A DNA stretch of 6,334 bases from DASYZQ01 sp035946175 (GCA_035946175.1 DASYZQ010000033.1:1-6334), one strand, 5' to 3'; counted from the stretch's first letter, positions 1 to 6,235 are shown. The notes: a model not told the origin generated them from the sequence alone. A program made the numbers and translations.

Positions 1-648
1 AGCTGGCTGCCTTAGAATTGCAGTGCCGACAATAGTGCTTATCCATAGGCCTACACCGCCTTCGTAGATTCGTTGGATGATGCCGTAGCTATCCTTGCCG
101 GACAAACGGACAGTGAGGGCTATAATGCCGAGAATAATCTGTATCCCCGCAAACCAGAGACTTATTTTCTCGATGACTCTATGGCGCGCCCGATGCTGCC
201 ACCACCAGACAGCTGGTAGGAGTGCTACGGCAGTACCGGCGATGTTACTTTCGATACCGTGAGCCGTAGTGATAAGTATATGTGGAGCGAGTGCATAACA
301 ATGCATATCGACTGATGGGGCACAACTTATTGGCAACAAGGCGTCAACAATCGAGTCGATGCCAACAAAAGCGAAGAGTCCTGTAAGCAGCCAGCGGACC
401 CTCGGCGCGAGTCCTCTGGTAAGTTGCCATACAAAGCCGCACAATGCCAATGTTAAGAAACCGGCAACTATGTCGAGTGCCTGAAAAACTTGATGATGCG
501 GCTGTGTTAGGGCACTTAACTCACTTATCAGGGAAGGGGCAGCAGGCATACGGGGGTTGAGTAAACTCTCTAGTATCCAGCCGTTGTAAAGTAGCGCAAG
601 CAGGGCAACAATCCCGTATTTGAGCCACTTTGGTACCGGCCTCCCCAT
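1..648 (-). CDS. DUF998-like multi-pass membrane protein, partial (C-terminus beyond window edge)
   Basis: The minus strand is open from an ATG at 648 to the window edge, giving 216 residues with no stop, so the C-terminus is missing. The product is clearly an integral membrane protein. Hydrophobic segments lie at about residues 11-28, 57-76, 86-106, 122-147, 162-180 and 198-212, separated by short basic loops (for example RARHR before segment 5). The spacing, and the acidic/Cys-containing stretch after segment 3 (DALLPISC, then HC), resemble DUF998-type proteins. These are small six-to-seven-helix proteins of about 200-230 residues with no settled function, so little more than the last helix or tail should be missing. 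The start is supported by AGGG seven bases upstream of the ATG and by the basic N-terminus (RPVPKWLK) before the first helix. It is divergent from the glucan operon and shares its 151-base upstream region. The family call is from memory of the pattern; membrane topology is the firm part. Confidence 0.75.
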   Translation of the reverse strand, partial: MGRPVPKWLKYGIVALLALLYNGWILESLLNPRMPAAPSLISELSALTQPHHQVFQALDIVAGFLTLALCGFVWQLTRGLAPRVRWLLTGLFAFVGIDSIVDALLPISCAPSVDMHCYALAPHILITTAHGIESNIAGTAVALLPAVWWWQHRARHRVIEKISLWFAGIQIILGIIALTVRLSGKDSYGIIQRIYEGGVGLWISTIVGTAILRQPA

Positions 649-667
649 AACTTTACCCTAGCAGCTT

Positions 668-725
668 TTATCCCCAGATACCAGCTCAAAGACTTTGTGC
701 GCCAGATCACACATTCTGGGGATAA
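668..725. repeat. 11-bp perfect inverted repeat in the divergent intergenic region
   Basis: TTATCCCCAGA at 668-678 is matched by its exact reverse complement TCTGGGGATAA at 715-725, with 36 bases between the arms. The arm centres are 47 bases apart, about 4.5 helical turns. Each arm also resembles a DnaA box (TTATCCACA) with one mismatch. The arms lie upstream of the rightward promoter and in the leader region of the leftward gene. This could be a two-site operator or, less likely given the 36-base loop, an RNA hairpin in the leftward transcript. The repeat itself is certain; its role is inference. Confidence 0.6.
696..711. promoter_or_regulatory. Candidate CRP/FNR-type operator (TGTGC-N6-TCACA)
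   Basis: The 16 bases TGTGC-GCCAGA-TCACA match the Crp-type consensus TGTGA-N6-TCACA at 9 of 10 defined positions with the correct six-base spacer. The centre, at 703.5, lies about 62 bases before the predicted start of the rightward transcript (near 765-766). That is close to the -61.5 spacing of class I Crp activation. A carbohydrate operon downstream makes the reading attractive. No regulator gene is present in the window, and the site could be coincidental. Confidence 0.3.
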
Positions 726-730
726 CCAGC

Positions 731-759
731 TTGTGCTTATATCACCTGCTCTCTATAAT
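731..759 (+). promoter_or_regulatory. Sigma70-type promoter of the glucan operon
   Basis: A perfect TATAAT (-10) at 754-759 is preceded by TTGTGC (-35, 3 of 6 matches) at 731-736 with an ideal 17-base spacer. Transcription would start near 765, leaving a leader of about 35 bases before the GT4 start codon at 800. The weak -35 beside a perfect -10 fits a promoter that depends on an activator. Confidence 0.55.
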
Positions 760-764
760 CGGAA
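736..764 (-). promoter_or_regulatory. Possible promoter of the leftward membrane-protein gene, overlapping the operon promoter
   Basis: Read on the minus strand, TTCCGA (-35, 3 of 6) at 764-759 and TATAAG (-10, 5 of 6) at 741-736 are separated by 17 bases. Transcription would begin near 729, giving a leader of about 80 bases that contains the inverted repeat at 668-725. The element overlaps the rightward promoter, so the two could not be occupied together. The -35 match is weak. Confidence 0.25.
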
Positions 765-799
765 TTAGTAGAAAATAAAGAGTCTATTTCTAGGGGGCT

Positions 800-2014
800 A
801 TGAAGGTACTGATGCTCGGTTGGGAGTTGCCTCCGCACAATGCCGGAGGATTGGGAGTCGAGTGCTATCGGCTATGTAGGGCTCTCTCAAAAAAAGGCGT
901 AGACATCGAATTTATTCTGCCCTATACGGCCGATCATTCTGATATAACCTTCATGAAAATCAACCCGGCTCACAGCCAGACAGTGATGCAGGTGAGAAGT
1001 GCCGGCAGTGTGTATGACTCATTCAGATATATTGAGACAACCGGAAAAATAAGCACGCTAGATCTTTATGGCCAGGTCGCACTGTATGAACGGTCTGTAG
1101 AGCGAATCGTCGAGACTAGTGTATTTGACGTTATTCACGCCCATGACTGGCTGACATTCAGGGCCGCCATCCGGGCCAAAATGCGCAGCGGCAAACCATT
1201 GATTGTACATGTGCATTCGCTTGAATCGGATCGTGCCGGCCAGGCGCATGGTGGCAACCCCCTGATTCGGGAAATAGAAGAGCTGGGGTTGCAGATGGCT
1301 GATCGTATTGTCGCAGTCAGCGGAGTTACCAAATCACATATTGTGCAAGAATATGATATTCCGGAAGATAAAATTGAGGTCGTACACAATAATCTCGACA
1401 TCACGGCACTGTTACCACCGTCCAACGAGAACGAGTATGTGTACCTGACTCGATTGAAAAAACAGGGCTATCGGGTTGTCATGAATGTCGGCCGCATGAC
1501 GATTCAAAAGGGCTTGCCGCATTTGTTTCAGGCGTTTAGTATCGCACTTCAATATGCTCCCAAGGCCTTGCTGCTCATTGTCGGCTCCGGCGAACAGTAC
1601 CATGAGCTGATTGAGCTGGCAGCTGAGCTCGGTATTGCTGACCATGTGTTGTTTACTGGCTTCCAGCGCGGTAAGCGCTGGCGGGATGCCTTTGATATAG
1701 CTGATCTGTTTGTCCTGCCTTCACCAACCGAGCCGTTTGCGCTGACAGTGCTGGAGGCTATCGGTTATGGCACGCCGGTACTGATTAGTAAGGAGACTGG
1801 TGTGGCGGAAGTGATCCGTAATGCGCTGAGGGTTGACTATTGGGATCACAACCAAATGGCCAACAAGATGGCGACACTGTTGCGCCATGATGGTTTACGG
1901 GACGAATTACAGACTCAGGCGTATCGGGAACTTGAACGCTTTTCTAGAGGTGATTCGACTGCCGACAAGCTGACGGCATTGTACCAACAGCAGATGGAGG
2001 CGGTGCCGGCATGA
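800..2014 (+). CDS. GT4-family glycosyltransferase, glycogen/starch-synthase-like
   Basis: This 404-residue GT-B enzyme probably adds glucose from a nucleotide sugar to an alpha-1,4-glucan in the cytoplasm; no signal peptide or membrane helix is visible. The N-terminal Rossmann domain starts at once (KVLMLGWELPP) and has the glycine loop GGLG (16-19) and HAHDW (113-117), a typical synthase/GT4 motif. The C-terminal donor-binding domain begins near residue 226. It has GR-x4-KG (R232, K237), which contacts the donor diphosphate in this fold. It also has the retaining GT4 E-x7-E signature, E311 and E319 (EPFALTVLE). The length fits GT4 synthases rather than classical GT5 GlgA (about 480 residues). 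The ATG is preceded by AGGGGG only 2 bases away, a rather short spacing, but the first beta-strand requires this start. The stop overlaps the GH57 start (ATGA), suggesting translational coupling. Donor type (ADP- or UDP-glucose) cannot be read from the sequence, and a different alpha-glucan or sucrose-type acceptor is possible. Confidence 0.92.
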   Translation: MKVLMLGWELPPHNAGGLGVECYRLCRALSKKGVDIEFILPYTADHSDITFMKINPAHSQTVMQVRSAGSVYDSFRYIETTGKISTLDLYGQVALYERSVERIVETSVFDVIHAHDWLTFRAAIRAKMRSGKPLIVHVHSLESDRAGQAHGGNPLIREIEELGLQMADRIVAVSGVTKSHIVQEYDIPEDKIEVVHNNLDITALLPPSNENEYVYLTRLKKQGYRVVMNVGRMTIQKGLPHLFQAFSIALQYAPKALLLIVGSGEQYHELIELAAELGIADHVLFTGFQRGKRWRDAFDIADLFVLPSPTEPFALTVLEAIGYGTPVLISKETGVAEVIRNALRVDYWDHNQMANKMATLLRHDGLRDELQTQAYRELERFSRGDSTADKLTALYQQQMEAVPA

Positions 2015-3222
2015 GCAAGTCGATCGTCTTATATCTGCACGTGCACCAGCCATATCGGGTGCGCCCCTACACCGTTTTTGATATCGGGGTCAATCATGAC
2101 TACTTCAGTGATTCAACGCCTAATGCTTTGACGAACAATGCGTTTATCATTCGGAAAATTGCCGAGAAGTCATACATCCCGACAAACCGTCGTTTGCTGC
2201 GTATCTTAGAACGACATCCCGAATTTCATCTGAGCTTGTCGTTGACCGGTACTGTTATCGAGCAGCTGCAGACCTGGTCGCCGGTAGCACTGCAATCGTT
2301 CAAAGATCTTGTGTCCACTGGCCGTGTGGAGATTTTGGGTGAGACCTACCATCACAGCCTTGCCTTTTTCTATTCTCGAGGCGAATTCGAGCGGCAGGTG
2401 GGCCTACACCGTGACAAAATAAGGGAGATCTTTGGCCAAACGCCGGTTGTCTTTCGAAATACCGAGCTGGCTTACAATAATGATCTGGCATACTGGGCGG
2501 ATAAGGCCGGCTATAAAGGCATCCTTGCCGAGGGATGGGGAGGCATCTTGGACTGGCGAAGCGCCAACTATGTGTATGAGCCGACCTATACCGACCATAT
2601 TCGCTTGCTACTCAAGAATTATCGGCTTAGTGATGATGTGGCCTTTCGATTCGGCGACAAGTCCTGGGCCGGTTGGCCTTTGACGGCCGAAAAATTCGCT
2701 GGATGGCTCAACGCTACCGATCATGCCGAAGTATTTAACTTATTTATGGATTACGAAACGTTTGGTGAACATCAATGGGATCACACCGGCATCTTTGAGT
2801 TCTTGGAACAGTTGCCGAAAGAATGGTTGAAACAGGAGGGCAACGGCTTTATGACAGTCAGCCAGGCTATAGAGTCTCATGAACCGGCCGATCGGATTGA
2901 CGCACCGGATACCATAACCTGGGCAGATGTTGAGCGTGATTTAAGCGCCTGGCTGGGCAATAAAATGCAGACTGAGGCGATTACAGCCCTCTACGGCTTA
3001 GAGCGGAAGATTATGAAAACGGGCGACCCAGTCCTGCTAGAAGACTGGCGACGGCTGCAGACATCCGATCACTTCTACTACATGTGTACGAAATGGTTCA
3101 ACGACGGTGATATTCATGCATACTTCAGCCCCTATGAGAATCCCTATGATGCCTTTATTACATATATCAACGCATTTCATGATTTGCAGTATAGATTGAG
3201 TGATCACGGGGTGGAGGTTTAG
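2011..3222 (+). CDS. GH57 glycoside hydrolase (alpha-amylase / alpha-glucanotransferase type)
   Basis: This 403-residue GH57 protein is predicted to cleave or transfer internal alpha-1,4-glucan links by a retaining mechanism. The conserved family regions appear in order: LHVHQPYR with H12-Q13-P14 at the N-terminus; GRVEILGETYHH near residue 105; FRNTEL with the expected nucleophile E152; FMDYETFGEH with the expected acid/base D247; and the C-terminal helical part with the TITWADVERD region. Both catalytic residues are present, so this is not one of the inactive GH57-like forms. The overall shape resembles the short archaeal/bacterial alpha-amylase group typified, from memory, by Methanocaldococcus MJ1611, which also neighbours a glucoamylase. 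There is no signal peptide, so it acts in the cytoplasm. The start overlaps the previous stop by 4 bases and has GGAGG (1996-2000) 10 bases upstream. Amylase and 4-alpha-glucanotransferase activity cannot be separated by eye. Confidence 0.92.
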   Translation: MSKSIVLYLHVHQPYRVRPYTVFDIGVNHDYFSDSTPNALTNNAFIIRKIAEKSYIPTNRRLLRILERHPEFHLSLSLTGTVIEQLQTWSPVALQSFKDLVSTGRVEILGETYHHSLAFFYSRGEFERQVGLHRDKIREIFGQTPVVFRNTELAYNNDLAYWADKAGYKGILAEGWGGILDWRSANYVYEPTYTDHIRLLLKNYRLSDDVAFRFGDKSWAGWPLTAEKFAGWLNATDHAEVFNLFMDYETFGEHQWDHTGIFEFLEQLPKEWLKQEGNGFMTVSQAIESHEPADRIDAPDTITWADVERDLSAWLGNKMQTEAITALYGLERKIMKTGDPVLLEDWRRLQTSDHFYYMCTKWFNDGDIHAYFSPYENPYDAFITYINAFHDLQYRLSDHGVEV

Positions 3223-3227
3223 TACTT

Positions 3228-5165
3228 ATGGGTAGACCAGTTATGCTTGGCAACGGCAGCTTGACCGTGGGATTGAATGAGGCGGGTCTGGTGCATGACT
3301 TCTATTATCCGTATGTGGGCCTGGACAACTTGACTACTGCGCGAAGCCTTACGCACAAGATTGGCGTTTGGGTTGATGATGAGTTTACTTGGGTTGATGA
3401 TGGTAGTTGGACTATTAACGTCAATTTCGAGAGTGAGGCACTGGTAAGCAGTGTACGCATGGTTCATACAAAATATAGCATTGAACTCATGTTCAACGAC
3501 TTTGTCGATAGTGAGGTCAACGCCTTCTGTCGACGGATTACAGTTGCTAACCATTCCAAGGACTATCACAATATCCGTCTGTTTCTACACCAGGTATTTC
3601 AAATCTCGAGAGGCGGGCGAGCCGATACTGCACTATTTGTCCCCGAGGAGAACTACATCCTCGACTACAAGGGACGTTGTAGCCTGCTGATTTACGGACA
3701 GAATATAGACGGGACACAATATGATCAATTCGCCATTGGTAATTTCGGTATTGAGGGTAAAGATGGAACGTATCGGGATGCTGAAGATGGCGAGCTATCG
3801 AATAATCCGGTGGAGCATGGCGGGGTTGACTCCACTATCCGGTTCCCTTGCTCACTCAGTGGTGGCACCAGCACCCAGGTGGACTACTGGATTATTGCTG
3901 CCGACTCCCAATTCACGGCAGAAAAGATACATCATCAGTTTCTATCCGAAGGTATTGAGCACCGCCTGGAAATGACCCGAGAGTTCTGGCGTGTCTGGCT
4001 GGCCACGTCAGCAAATACCCTGCATGCTCTCGATAGGCAGTATCTGGATATTGCCAAAAAATCGTTGATGGTCATTAAAGTTCATGCGGATAAGCGCGGT
4101 GGTATTATCGCTAGTTGTGATTCCTCGATATATAACTACGGCCGTGATTACTACAGCTACGTTTGGCCCCGTGATGCCGCCTATGCCATTTGGCCATTAA
4201 TCAGACTGGGTTACCAAGAGGAGCCACAAAAATTCTTTGAGTTTTGTCGTGACATTATGACGACTGACGGCTATCTCATGCACAAATATCAGCCGGATCG
4301 GGCTATTGGTAGTACGTGGCATCCGCTGTTGCATGGCCGGCATGCCGAGCTGGCAATCCAGGAAGATGAAACGGCCATCGTGCTCTACATGCTCGGGGAA
4401 TACTATGGTCACAGCAACGACCGTGATTTCGTCTTTAGTCTATACAATACCTTCATCCAACCCGCTGGTAATTTCCTGGCCGGTTTCATTGATGAGCAGA
4501 CCCGTCTGCCTCATGCCAGCTACGACCTCTGGGAAGAGAAATTTCTGACTACCACCTACACTACTGCAGTAGTCTATCAGGCGCTTTTGGTGGCGGCCGA
4601 CTTTGCGGACAAGTTTGAATATCCCGATGACGCGGTTCACTGGCGGGCTGTTGCCAAAACGATTCTTGAGAATACCAAAGTATTTTTCGATGCCGAGCGC
4701 AAGCTATTCCGTAAGGGTTATCTTATGCAGGATGACGGCTCGCTGCAATTCGACGATACGCTAGATCTGTCGAGTTTCTATGGTCCTATGATGTTTCTTT
4801 TGCAGGATATTGGCGCCGAATTCGTGGATCAGACGTTCAAAGCAGTTGAGGATACGCTGCTGGATAAGACGCCGACCGGGGGGTCTCCGCGCTATGAACA
4901 TGATCACTATTTTGAGTCCAATCCGCCGCATCTTGGTAATATCTGGCCGGTTGCCACGCTCTGGGTTGCTCAGTATTACATCCGCCATGGCAAGCTGGAT
5001 CAAGCCAAGCACTATATAGACTGGGTGCTGCAGCACACGGCACCGAGCGGTATGCTACCCGAACAGATCAATCCTGAGGACGGTTCGCTACTATCGGTTA
5101 CGCCGCTAGTGTGGAGCCATGCTGAACTCCTCAATACGATCCTGGATTTCGCAAAGGTATCGTAG
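3228..5165 (+). CDS. GH15 glucoamylase (glucan 1,4-alpha-glucosidase)
   Basis: This 645-residue enzyme should release glucose from the non-reducing ends of alpha-glucans by inversion. Residues of about 1-240 form the beta-sandwich N-domain of prokaryotic glucoamylases and glucodextranases (starting GNGSLTVGLNEAGLVHDFYYP). Residues of about 265-640 form the (alpha/alpha)6 catalytic barrel. Barrel motifs are YVWPRDAAYA (W313-D316), IQEDETA (near 378-383), DLWEE with the probable general acid E436, and MLPEQ with the probable general base E612. These positions fit the E430/E628 and E438/E636 pairs I recall from glucodextranase and Thermoanaerobacterium glucoamylase. There is no secretion signal, unlike many exported glucoamylases, so the substrate is probably an internal or imported glucan. 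GGAGGT at 3213-3218, inside the end of the GH57 gene, lies 9 bases before the ATG. The stop is only 2 bases from that of convergent rpmG. Close relatives include trehalase-like and dextran-acting GH15 enzymes, so specificity is less certain than family. Confidence 0.94.
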   Translation: MGRPVMLGNGSLTVGLNEAGLVHDFYYPYVGLDNLTTARSLTHKIGVWVDDEFTWVDDGSWTINVNFESEALVSSVRMVHTKYSIELMFNDFVDSEVNAFCRRITVANHSKDYHNIRLFLHQVFQISRGGRADTALFVPEENYILDYKGRCSLLIYGQNIDGTQYDQFAIGNFGIEGKDGTYRDAEDGELSNNPVEHGGVDSTIRFPCSLSGGTSTQVDYWIIAADSQFTAEKIHHQFLSEGIEHRLEMTREFWRVWLATSANTLHALDRQYLDIAKKSLMVIKVHADKRGGIIASCDSSIYNYGRDYYSYVWPRDAAYAIWPLIRLGYQEEPQKFFEFCRDIMTTDGYLMHKYQPDRAIGSTWHPLLHGRHAELAIQEDETAIVLYMLGEYYGHSNDRDFVFSLYNTFIQPAGNFLAGFIDEQTRLPHASYDLWEEKFLTTTYTTAVVYQALLVAADFADKFEYPDDAVHWRAVAKTILENTKVFFDAERKLFRKGYLMQDDGSLQFDDTLDLSSFYGPMMFLLQDIGAEFVDQTFKAVEDTLLDKTPTGGSPRYEHDHYFESNPPHLGNIWPVATLWVAQYYIRHGKLDQAKHYIDWVLQHTAPSGMLPEQINPEDGSLLSVTPLVWSHAELLNTILDFAKVS

Positions 5166-5167
5166 GG

Positions 5168-5371
5168 CTATTTACGGCCCTTGACTTCGTTGCGGCCTAA
5201 ATTCTTTTTGGTTTCTTCAAACAAGACTCGTTTGCGAAGCTTCGGACTATATTTGCGGAGTTTCAGCTTATCCGGCGTGTTCTGGGTGTTTTTGGTGGTA
5301 TAGTAAATTCGCTCGCCGGATTCTTCGCTGACGAGACCTACGATTTTACGTTTATCGCCTTTTTTTGCCAT
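5168..5371 (-). CDS. rpmG: Large-subunit ribosomal protein bL33 (cysteine-free form)
   Basis: This 67-residue basic protein is ribosomal protein bL33, located near the E site of the 50S subunit. The order is typical: MAKKGDKRKIVGLVSEESG, then YYTTKNTQNTPDKLKLRKYSP (about residues 23-43), then the KRVLFEETKK end. The zinc-binding CxxC pairs of the C+ form are absent (no cysteine at all), so it is the zinc-independent form. Usual bL33 is about 50-56 residues; here about 11 extra residues (NLGRNEVKGRK) follow the normal end. The ATG has no strong ribosome-binding site, only GAG about 11 bases upstream in an AT-rich leader. It lies 79 bases downstream of tRNA-Thr on the same strand, a common neighbourhood for rpmG, although the secE and nusG genes often seen nearby are not here. 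A good own promoter is present. Confidence 0.93.
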   Translation of the reverse strand: MAKKGDKRKIVGLVSEESGERIYYTTKNTQNTPDKLKLRKYSPKLRKRVLFEETKKNLGRNEVKGRK

Positions 5372-5406
5372 AAAAATAATAGCTCTAAATTATTTGATTA
5401 CCCTCT

Positions 5407-5435
5407 ACTATAACAGAGGAGAGACTGTTTGTAAA
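5407..5435 (-). promoter_or_regulatory. Promoter of rpmG
   Basis: On the minus strand, TTTACA (5 of 6 against TTGACA) at 5435-5430 and TATAGT (5 of 6 against TATAAT) at 5412-5407 are separated by exactly 17 bases. Transcription would start near 5400, giving a leader of about 28 bases to the rpmG ATG at 5371. A 5-bp inverted repeat (CCTCT at 5402-5406, AGAGG at 5415-5419) brackets the -10, which may be chance. The gap between tRNA and promoter holds a run of six T on the transcribed strand (5441-5446) just after the tRNA CCA, but no hairpin apart from the tRNA. Confidence 0.55.
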
Positions 5436-5450
5436 ACCCTAAAAAATCTA

Positions 5451-5525
5451 TGGAGCCGAAGACGGGATTTGAACCCGTGACCCCATCCTTACCATGGATG
5501 TGCTCTACCCCTGAGCTACTTCGGC
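5451..5525 (-). tRNA. tRNA-Thr (anticodon GGT)
   Basis: The minus strand folds into a complete 75-base cloverleaf with encoded CCA. The acceptor stem is GCCGAAG/CTTCGGC (5525-5519 with 5461-5455), followed by T73 and CCA (5453-5451). The D arm is GCTC-AGGGGTA-GAGC. The anticodon stem is CATCC/GGATG with loop ATGGTAA, so the anticodon is GGT (5493-5491), reading threonine codons ACC and ACT. The variable loop has 5 bases, and the T arm is ACGGG-TTCAAAT-CCCGT. All stems are perfectly paired. It lies between the hydrolase gene and rpmG and has its own promoter about 10 bases upstream. Confidence 0.97.
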
Positions 5526-5540
5526 AATTCTACTAGGGTA

Positions 5541-5569
5541 ATTCTAGCCTAGAGCGAGGATTTTCTCAA
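5541..5569 (-). promoter_or_regulatory. Promoter of tRNA-Thr, overlapping the hydrolase stop codon
   Basis: On the minus strand, TTGAGA (5 of 6) at 5569-5564 and TAGAAT (5 of 6) at 5546-5541 are separated by 17 bases. Transcription would begin about 8-9 bases before the mature tRNA 5' end at 5525. The TGA inside the -35 hexamer is the stop codon of the upstream hydrolase gene (5568-5566). The heptamer AATTCTA (plus strand) occurs twice, at 5526-5532 and 5540-5546, the second covering the -10. Confidence 0.55.
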
Positions 5570-6225
5570 GTCGCACCGGAGGCTGCAATAACCTGAGCCA
5601 GCTGGGAAGGGTTATCATATTGGGGGAAATGATCGCTATGACCGACGCTGGCGACTGGGCAGCCATTGCTTTGGAGTGTGGCCAATGTTTTTGACAGAGT
5701 CTTTTTATTGGCATTACCGTAGACGAAAAGTTTAGGTGGTGTAAGCCCAACATAGTGCTGTAGTAGTGGCAGGTTGTCTGACCAATCAACGGTTGATGCA
5801 GCATAGTCGTAGAGGCCTTGGGGATCAACTACTGCAAGGTTATCATGTGCGTAGTGCTGGAAGCCGACATTTGTTGATTTCCGACATTTTTCGATGAGCT
5901 CCGGTAGTTGTTTGCAGCGAAACTGTTCATACGGCACTGAGGAGAGCTGCCTAGTCATAAAACAATCTTCAGGTACCAAATTGCCTTCAATGTTAATAAA
6001 ACACTTTACTTGTTCTGTATGCCTTCGAGTATATTCAAGCCCGACTGCACCGCCCATACTGTGCCCAATGAGTGTAAAGGACTGTAATTTTAAAACGGAC
6101 ACGACGTGGTCGGTTATATCGACCAGGTCGCCGAGGGTCAGATGGGTACCATGGGGATAGGCGCTGTTGCCGCAACCCGGGAAGTCGAAAGCAACAATAG
6201 ACCTGCTCCCCAATAACCTGCACAC
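5566..6225 (-). CDS. Alpha/beta-hydrolase, N-terminally incomplete (probably a damaged gene)
   Basis: The open frame from a GTG at 6225 gives 219 residues with clear alpha/beta-hydrolase features: SIVAFDFPGCGNS (about 9-21), the nucleophile elbow GHSMGG with S56, and DHFPQYDNP with the probable catalytic H199. Intact relatives have about 260-280 residues and begin with two or three strands and an HG oxyanion-hole motif before the FDFPGCG strand. All of this is missing here. An in-frame TAG at 6243-6241 stands only six codons above the GTG, and no ribosome-binding site precedes the GTG. Where many family members have the acid Asp (YGxxD), this protein has YGNAN (N173). D87 in PEDC might serve instead, as I recall for this subgroup. 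A related N-terminal remnant is readable in another frame just upstream. The substrate is unknown (esterase, lipase or epoxide/haloalkane-type hydrolase cannot be told apart). The long intact body suggests recent damage or a sequence error. Confidence 0.72.
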   Translation of the reverse strand: MCRLLGSRSIVAFDFPGCGNSAYPHGTHLTLGDLVDITDHVVSVLKLQSFTLIGHSMGGAVGLEYTRRHTEQVKCFINIEGNLVPEDCFMTRQLSSVPYEQFRCKQLPELIEKCRKSTNVGFQHYAHDNLAVVDPQGLYDYAASTVDWSDNLPLLQHYVGLTPPKLFVYGNANKKTLSKTLATLQSNGCPVASVGHSDHFPQYDNPSQLAQVIAASGAT

Positions 6226-6235
6226 AGATACACTA

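Noticed and set aside
668..725. Inverted repeat as a replication origin or insertion-sequence end
   Set aside because: There are only two near-matches to a DnaA box, no AT-rich unwinding stretch, no dnaA/dnaN gene, and no transposase or target duplication.
1058..1645. Minus-strand open frames inside the GT4 gene
   Set aside because: They lie wholly inside a strongly recognisable coding sequence, and their translations have low-complexity, non-domain character.
3219..3569. 116-codon minus-strand frame over the start of the GH15 gene
   Set aside because: It is antisense to the conserved N-domain and recognises no family; the long length is explained by the codon bias of the real gene.
4761..5043. 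Minus-strand open frames of 60-90 codons opposite the GH15 gene
   Set aside because: They overlap a well-conserved catalytic domain, have no family resemblance and no plausible ribosome-binding site; they are frame shadows.
5164..5181. AGGGC / GCCCT inverted repeat at the convergent gene ends as a bidirectional terminator
   Set aside because: The stem is only 5 bp with an 8-base loop, and no T-run follows in either direction.
5402..5419. 5-bp inverted repeat around the rpmG -10 as an operator
   Set aside because: It is too short to separate from chance, so it is mentioned only with the promoter.
5441..5446. Run of six T (minus strand) just after the tRNA as an intrinsic terminator
   Set aside because: No separate GC-rich hairpin precedes it, only the tRNA itself; it may aid termination but is not supported as a standard terminator.
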